From positions 1-40,749 of IMG/VR virus record IMGVR_UViG_3300009184_000086: DNA of 40,749 nucleotides; one strand, 5' to 3'. A program made the translations under genes and the position numbers. Below the pieces are notes generated by a model. It searched no databases, was not told the origin of the DNA, and saw only the letters and a list, made by a program, of their open reading frames with translations. Positions 22,801-31,686 of this stretch are shown in pieces (position 1 is the first letter of the stretch; each line of letters starts with the position of its first letter). The DNA comes from a virus.

Positions 22801-25656
22801 TTCAATACGTTCGCCTGTCTTTTCGGAAACGTATTCAAATTTTCCTGTGCTTAGGAACGATCGAACAAGCGCCCAACGCATGTTGCCAACTTCTTTCTCG
22901 GCTTTAGCTTTTTCTTCGGCGCGGATTTTTCTGTACTCAGATATTTTGGCTTTTTCTACGCGAGCCTGCGCCTTTTGAAATAGCGTATCTTGGGCGGTTT
23001 CTAATGCCCGATTATGGGTGTTAATGTACTCAGCGTAGCCCTTGGCGGACATACCCGCTTCTTCCGGAGTTTTAAACAAAGGAGCCATCGGAGCGGCATC
23101 TTCGTTTGCATTAAGAACCTCGGATGCGCCCAGCAGTCGTCCAAATATTCCAGCCACCTCTCCAGTCTGTTGGCCGCCAGAGCGCACGTGCTGGTCGTAT
23201 AGCGCGCCTAACCAGCGGCCGTACTGCCTAAACGCCGGCTTTAGTGCTTTGTTTGGGGCCACGCCATCGGCAAGGAATTGCTCAAACGCAGCTGCCCATT
23301 TTTCCTGCTGGGCTTCTGTAAAAGGCTTACCACCTTCTGCGCCTACATATTTCAGAGCGGCTTCTCTTAAAGCTTTTACCTCAGGCGAAGCATTTTCTGT
23401 GCTGCCGATTTGATCTACAATTTGCAGAAACGCATGGCCACTTTCGTGTAAGAAAGTGGTGGGGTCAGCCGCAGAAAAAAGCGTAATGACGTTGCCGGCC
23501 GGGTCAAAATTTCCTCGGTCTGTGGTGCGTTCAGTTAACAGCGAAGAGTCGAAAGCACGTGTTATTGTAGGTTTATACTTCTGATAAAGCGCAAATGCGT
23601 CTTCGCCGGACAACTCAGCCAGGGTTGAGAAGAACGCGCCGTAAAGTTTTGACTGAGCTTTAGCTGTTGCCTTCTTGCTTTTTAATTTAACAAGATCAGC
23701 TTCTACGCCTTGCTCCACAAGAATGCGGCTTTTCTGTTGGGCAGTCAGGCTGTCAAATTTTTCTTGCGCCCGCTTGGTGACGTTGCCTTGTTCAGCGGCA
23801 ATCCGTGTATAAATGCTTTTGGCTTCAGCGCCAGTCAGGCCGCCGGCGGTCAGCGAGGTCTCTTCGATTAAAGCTTTTCTCGCATCAGCGCTTAAAAAAG
23901 AGAGATAGTTTTCCAGCGGAATGGAAAGGGTCTGACCGTTTTTGAGCTGCTCAGAGATACCGAGCTTTTCTACAGTCTCAGTCAGCTGTTCGTTTTTACC
24001 CGCAAAATACTTTATAAATGCTTCGGAGTCTATGAAAACATTTTTCTGTGCCTTAGGCAGCGCCGCTTGCTCAACGGCTTTTTGCGCAAAAGTCTGTCTA
24101 TCTCGGCCGGTTACAGTGGTTGCGTCAGCCGCCGAGTTTAAACTTTCCAGTCGGGCTCTATCTCTTTCGTATTTGGCGATTTGACCCAGCTGTCTGACAT
24201 TAGATGCACCACTTAGCACAAGCAGCGGACCCGCCGACGTTAACGCGCCGACGGCACCTGCTTGGCCAATACGAGAAAGTGCTTCCAGGGGAGTGGTGTC
24301 GGCAAACAGCTTCTTGTCGTCAAATGTTTTTGCCAACTCTTCGCCGACGATGTTGTTTAATTCAAAAGCCGCCATCAGCGCGCCTTGGCTGGCTACGGTA
24401 GTAGCGTAATTTTTACTCCATGCAAGAAGAGCTTTCTGAAAAGTCGGGCTTGTTTCTAAAGCTTTTTGTAAAACAGTTTTCGTAAATCCCTTAGAAAGGT
24501 TGCGGCCAACAGCGCCGGAAACAACCTCAGCCGCGCCTATACTTAAAAAGCCGCCGGCTGCCCCGGCTATTTTTGCCGCGATTCGAGCTGCTTGAGGGTC
24601 AATAGGCGTGCCATCTACTGATTTTATCTTCTTGAACTCTCTATACGCCTGCCCCATTGTCTGTTCGGCACCGACATCAAAAGCTCCTGTTCGCGAAGCT
24701 GCGCTTAAAGCAGTCGGCAAAGCGCGGGCTGCGCCGATCACTGCTCCTGCGGCACGCGCTTGTACAGGGCCGGGAGTAGAAATAAAGCCGCCAAGGGCGC
24801 CGGCGCCTACGCCCGCGGCGAACACCGGGGCTCCTCTAGCTGCAGCCATTCCTATCTGAGCCGCGCCGCCGGAGGTAAACGCGCCCGCAGCTTGTGAAAA
24901 ATTAAAAAGAGCGTTCTCTCCTTCGGGGATTAAGGACCTCTCGGTTTCTAAGCGAAGATACTCCTGCTCCTCTGCAGGAGTTAGCGGAACTTCGTTGGCG
25001 CGCTTGGCATCTAGCTCGTTCATACGAGTCTCGATGCCGCCAAGCTTAGTCAGCCCGCTTCCAAAACCATCAATGATAGAAGCAAAAGCGTTTAGATTTG
25101 TGACGTCCCGGCGTCCCACCCTGGCGTTGTAAGGATCAACCATCCACTCTCGGACGGCGGGATGCCACTCATTGATCCTATCTAACTTCATGCCGACACG
25201 CAGCGCGGCTAGCTCTGCGCTTCCGACGTCCGCTTCGACTGTCTCTTTATCTAGCCCTAAAACATTTGCGGTCTGATTTACCCGGGCCTGCTGTTCAGGC
25301 TGATATTCAGCCGCGGCCATCATGTTATTGCGAACTGTTTCGTTCTTAGCCTCGTCAGAAACACTTGTAGGGGCGTTGCCAGCGACAAGCTCACTTAGCC
25401 GAGTGTTAAGTGCAATCGTGTCTGCATAGCCTTGATAGATGTCTTTTATGTCATCGCTAGGAGCGATGTAGCGCTGAACCGGAGTAGTTTTGGGCGCTAC
25501 AAATTTATAATCAAGTCCGCCGGTCCCGTTTGGAGAGATGGTAGACATCTTCGGCTCAGCCGGTGCGTCGCTAATAACAGGAGCTTCGGTGGGCTGCGCG
25601 TAGGCTGGCGAAGTCCCGCCACTAAACTCCGTGTCCTGCCTTTGTATAGTTATCAT
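19855..25656 (-). CDS. Giant internal virion (DNA ejection) protein with metallopeptidase motif
   Basis: 1933 aa, the largest gene. Position after gp14- and gp15-like genes, length and alpha-helical, alanine-rich sequence point to the gp16-like ejection protein that enters the cell ahead of the DNA. Glycine/alanine-rich hydrophobic stretches at about 255-320 and 350-385 could insert in the membrane. A zinc-peptidase HExxH motif, HESGH at 737-741, lies inside PTTFLHESGHAFLQI. No lysozyme or transglycosylase motif is evident, unlike T7 gp16. Large polyvalent phage proteins share this peptidase pattern. Confidence 0.82.
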   Translation of the reverse strand: MITIQRQDTEFSGGTSPAYAQPTEAPVISDAPAEPKMSTISPNGTGGLDYKFVAPKTTPVQRYIAPSDDIKDIYQGYADTIALNTRLSELVAGNAPTSVSDEAKNETVRNNMMAAAEYQPEQQARVNQTANVLGLDKETVEADVGSAELAALRVGMKLDRINEWHPAVREWMVDPYNARVGRRDVTNLNAFASIIDGFGSGLTKLGGIETRMNELDAKRANEVPLTPAEEQEYLRLETERSLIPEGENALFNFSQAAGAFTSGGAAQIGMAAARGAPVFAAGVGAGALGGFISTPGPVQARAAGAVIGAARALPTALSAASRTGAFDVGAEQTMGQAYREFKKIKSVDGTPIDPQAARIAAKIAGAAGGFLSIGAAEVVSGAVGRNLSKGFTKTVLQKALETSPTFQKALLAWSKNYATTVASQGALMAAFELNNIVGEELAKTFDDKKLFADTTPLEALSRIGQAGAVGALTSAGPLLVLSGASNVRQLGQIAKYERDRARLESLNSAADATTVTGRDRQTFAQKAVEQAALPKAQKNVFIDSEAFIKYFAGKNEQLTETVEKLGISEQLKNGQTLSIPLENYLSFLSADARKALIEETSLTAGGLTGAEAKSIYTRIAAEQGNVTKRAQEKFDSLTAQQKSRILVEQGVEADLVKLKSKKATAKAQSKLYGAFFSTLAELSGEDAFALYQKYKPTITRAFDSSLLTERTTDRGNFDPAGNVITLFSAADPTTFLHESGHAFLQIVDQIGSTENASPEVKALREAALKYVGAEGGKPFTEAQQEKWAAAFEQFLADGVAPNKALKPAFRQYGRWLGALYDQHVRSGGQQTGEVAGIFGRLLGASEVLNANEDAAPMAPLFKTPEEAGMSAKGYAEYINTHNRALETAQDTLFQKAQARVEKAKISEYRKIRAEEKAKAEKEVGNMRWALVRSFLSTGKFEYVSEKTGERIEVGEQLKVGLNRQELEQMVADGVITQKQLDELNPRWVKKDGVPLEDVAQLFEYDNKYKMVEELTANVSKEEMVQGFVEQAMMEKYADFLAESNIEAAARDALVNDPKFATLRKEIDALDKLSGRTGTPLDILAEIVSQRMDEAVYGTLSPEQYFRDARKAAEQAQSYFASGRYAQAAEARRKQAEFYLSYKEATSRLKQVDRFVEKLKDYATNPSARAKIGLGDPEYLARIDEILSLVSLSNESEASRAVKIGTLAEWQRRQNEDYNFPIIPESLAEVRTKLNINDAKLGLIEDVYNAVESIAHVGRQLKELNDITVASARQTKAQEIVESLRVNNKQRTEPKAVSSSNKLYDAARYGERIATTLRLVEFLLTEFDGDKVGPLTKFIFQPIAKAVNKATLELTETMGELNKILSDYGSGELARDVYIKELGTKIAKRDVLYWALQTGNEGNKAALYGRYSAAEVAGVLATMTKKDWDTVKRIGNLLEKDKERIQAHNQRVTGLKLKMVQPTKVSTPFGEYEGWYFPLAYEMKNGTVEQNLKDSGIVAMNQFTGAIATQYGYRMARVGTGDRVIRLRGWDPLDSHFKQVYTDLNLFEPVRDVARLLKDKNVRSALESTMGAEKANYLNWWLKESIGTNVTGSFITDGMARFIRKRTTFAQLGLKVGSAVVNIVGYANTVDELGAKWATLGLAKAYANPAKIGELHSWVESVSDFMKTRRRNVDRNIAEINNKYDAGKVKSAYEDSAFAMIGFFDAATALPSWLGGYSKALEEMRMSHEDAVQYADSVVRKTQGAGLSYAQSQLIAGGNDTARLFTMFQTYTNVVYNRLLRRMNNVKRDGIVALPAALAGVANMMIAPALMEQIIKRNFPDVDDDEKWKKIAQIVALQGTGLIPIAGGVFRAMLTGQDYQMTPVESLIRAGQLVIKDTERENFDKNTLKAGVTLASLLAPVPASQLSVTIDAMANQANGEDVSFLDYFIRPPRE

Positions 25657-25657
25657 G

Positions 25658-27286
25658 TCAGAAGGCTAAGTTTTTATAAAGATGTACTCCATAGTAGGCT
25701 TCCACATCTTCGTTAGGGATTCCTTCAGGAGTTTTAAAAATGTCTTGTTTGTCGGCCGAAAGATTATTCCATATTGCCAGTCGGGCTGCCTTCTGGTCAA
25801 GCGGAGGAATTGAGCCTATGGGTATGGAAGGAAGAACTTTCTTATCGGAATAAACTTTATAAAGCGGGGGTTTGCCCCAGCCGCCGTTTGGATTTCTGAC
25901 TTGTATCATCAGTCTTTGCCCGATTTTTAATTTCTCTTCTTGCGTTGGCTCGCGGCCTTGGGATAACGAGAAATCTTTTACGGCTTGGAAATAAGCCGGG
26001 GCAAAACTCTTATCATAATCAGCGTTAGAGACACCCTGCTTTTTTATCGTCTGCTCGATTTGGCTGTCAGTTAGATTCTTTTGTATGTCTGCTTCAAGCG
26101 ATTCATTTCTTAGCCGGCGAGTGTAATAGCTCATTATTTCCGCCCCGTCTTTGGCGCTGATCTTATCTCTGTTCTCGGGGTCATTCATTCGAGCAGGTAA
26201 ATCGCGCCAGCGTTCATCTTGTGCAAAGACAATACCCTTTAGGCTCTGGACCACCGAAGGAGAGCTGGGAGTATTTAGTTTCTTATTTACGCGTATTTGC
26301 TCTATTGCCACAGTTTCAACGCCTGACAAAAGGCCAGGGGTGATAGGAACATCGGGATTAGCCAACGCATTATCTAAGACGGCTTTTATACCGGCTCCAG
26401 TAGCGGCGTCCCTGTTTTTTTGACGAATAGCTACCGCATCAAAAACTGATTTCTGCACCGCCGGACCAAACTGATTAGCGGCGGCGATTGTCTCTTCGTC
26501 AGAAAGATTGAGCGCAATAATGCCGCTAGTCTTTATATTGACCTCTTCTTGCGCCGCAGCTGGAGCGTACTTCTCATATAGCTGCGCATACCGCTGGGCT
26601 GATAGCTGGCCTTTTTGGGCCTCTAGTTCGCCTAACGCAGAGATGGCCGATGTCTGGCCCTGCATGAGCACTCGAGTGGCGTAAAAGTCATCCTGGGTTG
26701 CCCTGAGGGCCCCCTCAACCAGCTGCGGAGATTGATTCTTATTTTGACTTATCACTTCCGCCCTGACCGCCAGCCAGTCTTTGGCTACGTCATTTGGGTC
26801 GGTGCGCATTGCAGCCTGCTGTGTAAGGTTTTCTACTAGAGCCTGGCTTTGCGCCATCTGATACTTCTTGGCGGAAGAAAAAACCTGATCGTCAACCTGT
26901 TTGCGAGTGGCGCTATAATAGTCATTAAAAGCACCGTTAAACAAGCCACTAGACATTGGACCAAGACCAGTGCTGTATTTGCTAGATATTTCTGCCCGTT
27001 TTGCCTCTACCAGTTTGGGTATCTCGCCGAGCTTATCGCCTTGATTGGCCCCAAAAATCTCATTAGTTGCTTGATTAAACTCAATTGTGGCTTTGTTATA
27101 GGCTTCTTTTGCTGACCCTTTGGCGAGGTCAACCGTCCAATCAGTGGCAATGCTGTTAAGCTGTTTACCCGCTTCAGATAGCATTGCTCCGTTTGCGGCG
27201 CCAAAAGAGTTAGCGTCGGCTGTCGGATTCGAAGAGGCCAAAGAACGCTGCTCGACTTGGCCGGGCTGATAGCGTTGTATTTCCAT
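25658..27286 (-). CDS. Internal virion protein, gp15-like
   Basis: 542 aa, almost all helical, alanine/glutamine-rich, no membrane segment. It sits between the short gp14-like gene and the giant ejection gene, the place of T7 gp15, whose product forms the ejection tube with gp14 and gp16. Only position, size and composition support the call. One base separates it from the next stop. Confidence 0.75.
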   Translation of the reverse strand: MEIQRYQPGQVEQRSLASSNPTADANSFGAANGAMLSEAGKQLNSIATDWTVDLAKGSAKEAYNKATIEFNQATNEIFGANQGDKLGEIPKLVEAKRAEISSKYSTGLGPMSSGLFNGAFNDYYSATRKQVDDQVFSSAKKYQMAQSQALVENLTQQAAMRTDPNDVAKDWLAVRAEVISQNKNQSPQLVEGALRATQDDFYATRVLMQGQTSAISALGELEAQKGQLSAQRYAQLYEKYAPAAAQEEVNIKTSGIIALNLSDEETIAAANQFGPAVQKSVFDAVAIRQKNRDAATGAGIKAVLDNALANPDVPITPGLLSGVETVAIEQIRVNKKLNTPSSPSVVQSLKGIVFAQDERWRDLPARMNDPENRDKISAKDGAEIMSYYTRRLRNESLEADIQKNLTDSQIEQTIKKQGVSNADYDKSFAPAYFQAVKDFSLSQGREPTQEEKLKIGQRLMIQVRNPNGGWGKPPLYKVYSDKKVLPSIPIGSIPPLDQKAARLAIWNNLSADKQDIFKTPEGIPNEDVEAYYGVHLYKNLAF

Positions 27287-27288
27287 CT

Positions 27289-27762
27289 TTAGTTAGTGCT
27301 GGAGGTTTTGCCGTTTCCGCTGTATTTAAGCGCAAGCGGCGACAGGCTGCCGAGCAAGGACGTACCGACGGCCAGTGCGGTACTGCGACGCTGTGCGCCA
27401 GCCAGGCGAGCCTGGTTGCGGTACCCCGCGGCCTCAAGATCGGCGTTGTATTTTATAGTCAGAGCGTCTTGCTCGCCGAAGTACTGGGTCTGCTCGTTTA
27501 TATCGGCACCTGACCCGGCGTCTACCAAACCGCCACTAGCTGCCTGCGATGCCCGCTGGCGTCCCTGCAGCTGCGAGAGCTGCATGCGAAATTTAGATTC
27601 TTCTTTGGCGCCGCGCTGCTGTGCATCTAGCGCATTTTGCTCCATTACTTGCTGGTTAAACGATGCGGCTTTGTTGGCGGCAGACGTTTGAGTGTAGGCG
27701 CCAACACCGCTAACGGCGGCGCTACCTATCAAAAGAGGAACTGCGAGGGCGGGGGTGCACAT
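27289..27762 (-). CDS. Internal virion protein, gp14-like
   Basis: 157 aa. An N-terminal hydrophobic start (ALAVPLLIGSAAVSGVGAY, about 5-23) is followed by a long glutamine/alanine-rich helix (about 25-125) and a second mildly hydrophobic stretch near the end. Phage gp14-like proteins have this form and insert in the outer membrane during DNA ejection. Two bases separate it from the gp15-like gene. Confidence 0.75.
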   Translation of the reverse strand: MCTPALAVPLLIGSAAVSGVGAYTQTSAANKAASFNQQVMEQNALDAQQRGAKEESKFRMQLSQLQGRQRASQAASGGLVDAGSGADINEQTQYFGEQDALTIKYNADLEAAGYRNQARLAGAQRRSTALAVGTSLLGSLSPLALKYSGNGKTSSTN

Positions 27763-27763
27763 A

Positions 27764-28237
27764 TTAAGACTTCAGATAAAAGTAGTGAAAATTTCGTCCA
27801 AGCCAGCCATACGGCTGCGCTGGCTCGACGGTAAATCCGCACCACTTTAACCATTTTATGGACACTGCATTCTCAGAGTCGACCCAGTTCTCTAGGACGG
27901 CTGCGAGCTTGCGCATCCTGTCGACAAATATACGGCTTTTTTTTAGAAAGACAAGGCCCGCACGTTCTATTTCAGGCGTACCCAAGAGCCAAATGTTATA
28001 AACCCGCGCTGTCATCGACACGCAGGCAAACCCAAACATTACAAACGGCACCCCGTCTTTGCAGCCAGTCCACGATTTTTCTGAGGAAAAGAACGCCGTC
28101 CGTACGCCGCTATCGGGAGTGTGAGTCGAGCTTCTCCAGATTTCTTTCCGGTCCGCTTCCCGCATATTTTGGGCTATGATTGCGATGTCGCTAACACGGG
28201 ATTCTCTAACGGTGTAAACTGGTTTATTTTTCTGCAT
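27764..28237 (-). CDS. gp13-like internal protein, GNAT-type
   Basis: 157 aa. It matches the T7 gp13-like family (DUF2833/GNAT-type): VSDIAIIAQNMREADRKEIW, then VPFVMFGFACVS and ENAVSIKWLKWCGFTVE, ending near a FHYFYLKS strand. Proteins of this sort resemble N-acetyltransferases but are usually internal virion or morphogenesis factors in T7-like phages. It overlaps the tail tube B gene by 14 bases. Confidence 0.75.
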   Translation of the reverse strand: MQKNKPVYTVRESRVSDIAIIAQNMREADRKEIWRSSTHTPDSGVRTAFFSSEKSWTGCKDGVPFVMFGFACVSMTARVYNIWLLGTPEIERAGLVFLKKSRIFVDRMRKLAAVLENWVDSENAVSIKWLKWCGFTVEPAQPYGWLGRNFHYFYLKS

Positions 28238-30500
28238 TTACGATTCTTGCCATAATAGCTTGCACAGTTAAAGGCAGAGGTTCGTAAGTACGCACAAATA
28301 CACGGCTGCTTCGTTCCTCCCCTGCATAAATTTCAATCTCTTTAGTCCCGGTATACAAATCGATCGGCACTCCATTGGGCTCTGTCGTCCGGAACTTAAT
28401 CTCAGAAAGTCTATCAGCATTCGGGCCAACCCAGCAAGTACGAGACTTTCTTAGTTTCAAAAGAACAGTTTTTACCTGGCGGTGTTTGTCCTGTATCGGC
28501 CCGGCTTGTGTGTTGTAATTCAAGTCAAGAGTCCAAAGATCACAGGTGTAGGGAAGCCCTACGGTTACAAACGCAGCCGGAGTATCTAGTACTATCTGCC
28601 CCGAGGTTACAACTTTACCGGTGACCTGGCTTCCATCAGCCAACACCGCTACAGTTTTACCTTCTAAATGACTTAGCCCCGTAAATGTCGTAGCGCATTT
28701 GCGCGCAGCTCCGCCCGAGACATAGGTGCCATACGCGGCGGTGCTTACATCCGCGGTGCCTGCTTTGTTTTTTAAAGCAAACGTGTTAGTGGTCGCCGCA
28801 TCCACGGTGTAGTAAAACTTATTTACCTGATCCATGCCAGCAACATCGGTAATGAGTACAATATCTCCGTTTGAGAAACCGTGGGCGGGGCAAGTCACCA
28901 CGCCGGGGTTGGCTTTTGTAATTCCTGTGATTGTTTTAGGTGTGTTGTACTGAAGCCCGCAGTCGACAAACCACGGTGAGTAGACGTCGTTAAACTCCCG
29001 GCGAGCCATTTGCTCCACAAAGCGTTTGGTAGTCCCGTTAATCGTCCGCTTTACGATAAACCAAACTTCACCCGACCCGGTCGCATTCGTTGCACAGGCT
29101 ACAGACTCAAATTGACCGTCGGTCACATGACGATGCCAACCGTTTATCTTGTGTTCTTTGTGGTAGGTCATGCCAAGTAAAACTCCGTCATCGCGGCAAC
29201 CCCACACAATCGACTCTTGGCCTTGCTGGTAGCCCCAGCTTGAAATGCCGTAGTCCTCAAGGAGATGTTGAGCAAAAATCGTGACGTCCTGGCTATCGTA
29301 CCCGTTTATGTCTAGCGAGTAGGTAAGGTCTCTGACTTTCTTGCGAGATGCCTCTAAAAATAAAATAGTATTTCCGATCACCAAAGGGGAAAGATTATCC
29401 ACGCCCCACTGGCTTTGGCGCTTGATGTTAGTGCTTGCGGGAGTGATGGTGTCCGAGTTAACCCCGGGGGAAACGCGCCATTCGCCACCGGCGGTACCTA
29501 TAACTAGATCAGTTAAAGATACAAGCCAGCGGATTTCATTTACCTGCTGGGAGTTTAATGTTCTAGTGATAGCGTCGTCATCTCTCAGAGGTGCAGAAAT
29601 GTTAAAATTATTAAAAACCCCAATAACCGAAGTAAAAAAGCTTTGTGGATTATTGTTAGTGCGCGCCTCTACCAAACGCTGATCGTGGAAGACTGCTACG
29701 CCGGGATAGTCGCTTGCTGCATTAAATAGCGTACGAGCCACGGGCACACCTTTATTGGCGTCAGGAGTCAAGTTTGAGGGTACTGTAAATACGTTGGTGT
29801 TGGCTCTGCCTATCCAGCCATACGAACCGTTTGTGGCTTGATTAAGCGTCTCATAGACGTTATAGTAAGAAGCGCCGGCTACGGCCGTCCAAGTAAGGGT
29901 ATCGGCCCAGCCAAAAGCTGCAGACTGAGTAGAAGGAGGAGTCTCTTCGCCGATTGCAGATACGGCAGTTACTACATAGTATCTACCCGTAGCTGATCCA
30001 GAAGAACGAGTGATCGTGCCAGGGGAGGCAATCGATGCGGCCGTCGCAGGAGCTGTATACGTCCAAGAGGTGTGGCTTGTGCGGGTTAGCTCAGCTCTTG
30101 GATACGAGGGGTGGCGAATGTATAGCCGGTCGGCGCTTTGCTCAAATTTTAGATTTGCCAGGTCGGCTTCAACGTAGGGCGTAACAACTTCAACCGGAGT
30201 GCCAGGAGGACTTTCAATTCTCCCGCCATCTTTATAAAATCTGATATACAGGTCGCCGAACTCTAAAAAATACAACTGCGCGGTCGAGAACTGAAATCTA
30301 ACTATAATGCTTTTTTTATTAGAAGATTTTGTTTCGTTTACTAACTTTGTGCCGGGACGGTTAGACGCACCTCCGTGGATGTGCGGGTAGAAATTGATCA
30401 TTTCCGCCACCGATTGATCATAAGCATTCAGGTCGGTACGCGCATCGAGAGTATCAGCCAGCTCCCCTCCTGTGAATGAAGATTGAATTACGGTTGTCAT
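28224..30500 (-). CDS. Tail tubular protein B (gp12-like nozzle)
   Basis: 758 aa. It begins with the characteristic SSFTGGELADTLDARTDLNAY ordering of podovirus nozzle proteins (about 7-27), continues to PHIHGGASNRPGTKLV, and is beta-rich throughout. These hexamers form the end of the short tail. The ATG overlaps the tail tube A stop as ATGA, the conserved order of T7-like tail genes. Confidence 0.9.
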   Translation of the reverse strand: MTTVIQSSFTGGELADTLDARTDLNAYDQSVAEMINFYPHIHGGASNRPGTKLVNETKSSNKKSIIVRFQFSTAQLYFLEFGDLYIRFYKDGGRIESPPGTPVEVVTPYVEADLANLKFEQSADRLYIRHPSYPRAELTRTSHTSWTYTAPATAASIASPGTITRSSGSATGRYYVVTAVSAIGEETPPSTQSAAFGWADTLTWTAVAGASYYNVYETLNQATNGSYGWIGRANTNVFTVPSNLTPDANKGVPVARTLFNAASDYPGVAVFHDQRLVEARTNNNPQSFFTSVIGVFNNFNISAPLRDDDAITRTLNSQQVNEIRWLVSLTDLVIGTAGGEWRVSPGVNSDTITPASTNIKRQSQWGVDNLSPLVIGNTILFLEASRKKVRDLTYSLDINGYDSQDVTIFAQHLLEDYGISSWGYQQGQESIVWGCRDDGVLLGMTYHKEHKINGWHRHVTDGQFESVACATNATGSGEVWFIVKRTINGTTKRFVEQMARREFNDVYSPWFVDCGLQYNTPKTITGITKANPGVVTCPAHGFSNGDIVLITDVAGMDQVNKFYYTVDAATTNTFALKNKAGTADVSTAAYGTYVSGGAARKCATTFTGLSHLEGKTVAVLADGSQVTGKVVTSGQIVLDTPAAFVTVGLPYTCDLWTLDLNYNTQAGPIQDKHRQVKTVLLKLRKSRTCWVGPNADRLSEIKFRTTEPNGVPIDLYTGTKEIEIYAGEERSSRVFVRTYEPLPLTVQAIMARIVNAEK

Positions 30501-31120
30501 AGGCGCGATTGCGCAAGCGGACTGTCTTCGCTCGGCGCCTCGCTGCCTTCGTTTCCACTGCGAGCTGCCGCGCGATTGAAGGCGCGCAGATACATGTTAT
30601 AAAAATTTTGCTGCATCGAGATGCTGCCTTGCAGGGGCAGAGCCAACTCTGATGCCAAATACCAAGACAGGGCGTTTGCAAACAGTGGATCAAACAGCGT
30701 CGGGTTTGTTATCTTGGCGGTGTAAATTAAAGTGGCATTTGCCGTGTTAGAAAGCACAGACATGGCAGTCTTTGCCTTGTTAGAGACAACGTCAAAGTCG
30801 GGCTTTTCCAGAGGAAGTAGCGGCTCGCTAGACGAAAACAAAAGCGCGGCAGTTGCAGTGTCGGCTACGCGCAATGCCATCAGGCAATCGGGCGGGGCTT
30901 GGTACGCGTAAGAGTAGCCAGCGAACGAATCAGTTGTTAAAACTAATGCTTGCTCTGCGCGTGCAAAACGGAAATCAAATTCCCGCAGCATCATATCGCG
31001 GCACAGTGGGTAGAAAAGACGACAATGATCAGCCGTCTTGCCTACATCGTCAAGCGAATCTATGGGATTCGAGCCGATACGCAAGAGGGCTCTGTTACAA
31101 ATATCAGTCTCGGATGCCAT
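30497..31120 (-). CDS. Tail tubular protein A (gp11-like)
   Basis: 207 aa. The N-terminus ETDICNRALLRIGSNPIDSL and the following LFYPLCRDMMLREFDFRFAR are the signature of gp11-like tail tube/gatekeeper proteins. It joins the portal and nozzle. It is directly upstream of tail tube B. Confidence 0.9.
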   Translation of the reverse strand: MASETDICNRALLRIGSNPIDSLDDVGKTADHCRLFYPLCRDMMLREFDFRFARAEQALVLTTDSFAGYSYAYQAPPDCLMALRVADTATAALLFSSSEPLLPLEKPDFDVVSNKAKTAMSVLSNTANATLIYTAKITNPTLFDPLFANALSWYLASELALPLQGSISMQQNFYNMYLRAFNRAAARSGNEGSEAPSEDSPLAQSRL

Positions 31121-31168
31121 TATAAAATTGTCGGCATTGTTACGGGCGCCGGACCCGTCCCAAAACCC

Positions 31169-31231
31169 CCTGCGGTTTTACCCACAGGAGGCGTTCAGGA
31201 GGAGGGACAGAACTTCTCTAATTCAGAGAAG
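31169..31231 (-). terminator. Two hairpins between the capsid and tail genes
   Basis: On the minus strand a 7-bp stem (CTTCTCT/AGAGAAG, 31231-31213) stands right after the cement gene. A second stem (CCTGTGG/CCGCAGG, 31188-31169) follows, ending in GGGTTTTGGG. The tail side of a capsid cluster is where T7 has its late terminator Tphi. Neither hairpin has a long U-run, so they would reduce rather than end transcription, raising capsid over tail protein. Confidence 0.5.
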
Positions 31232-31235
31232 AAGA

Positions 31236-31658
31236 TTAGACGGGCTGGTTACCAGCTACAGGCTGCCAAGCTTGGCGGTCCATAACAAAACCCGAGCGAA
31301 TTGCACCTGCAGTGTAGGTTCCGGTAATTGCGTAACTAAAACGCAAGAAACGGAGCGTACCAGCGGGAACAACAGGCAGGTAAAGCTGAGCACCAAGGGT
31401 CAGAGCGGCAGTAGCAAAGGTCACCGTCCACAGCGCTACCGGTGAGGTAAACGCGGCGTCAGTGGCCGTTTGCAGGGTAATCGCAACCGAGGTACCGCCC
31501 GCAAAAGCGGTGGTAACAGCCAGGAAGCAATTAATGTCCATACCAATACCTGCATCTTCAGCAGCGCCGGTATCATAGATATCGGTGCTTACGATGGTGC
31601 CGGTGGTAAGGGCCTGCGGGTTAACTCCTGTTAAGAGGGTTTGACGGTCAAGAAACAT
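31236..31658 (-). CDS. Capsid cement protein (Bbp16-like)
   Basis: 140 aa. Beta-rich, with the pattern ASTxIYDTGAAEDAGIG, then LQTATDAAFTSP, LYLPVVPAGTLRFLRFSYAI and TAGAIRSGFV as in the Bbp16 family of head decoration proteins from BPP-1-type phages. It is downstream of the capsid gene. Small trimeric cement proteins of this family stabilise the mature head. Confidence 0.82.
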   Translation of the reverse strand: MFLDRQTLLTGVNPQALTTGTIVSTDIYDTGAAEDAGIGMDINCFLAVTTAFAGGTSVAITLQTATDAAFTSPVALWTVTFATAALTLGAQLYLPVVPAGTLRFLRFSYAITGTYTAGAIRSGFVMDRQAWQPVAGNQPV

Positions 31659-31686
31659 AGTATTTTATAGTCTTTCTTGTTTAGGG

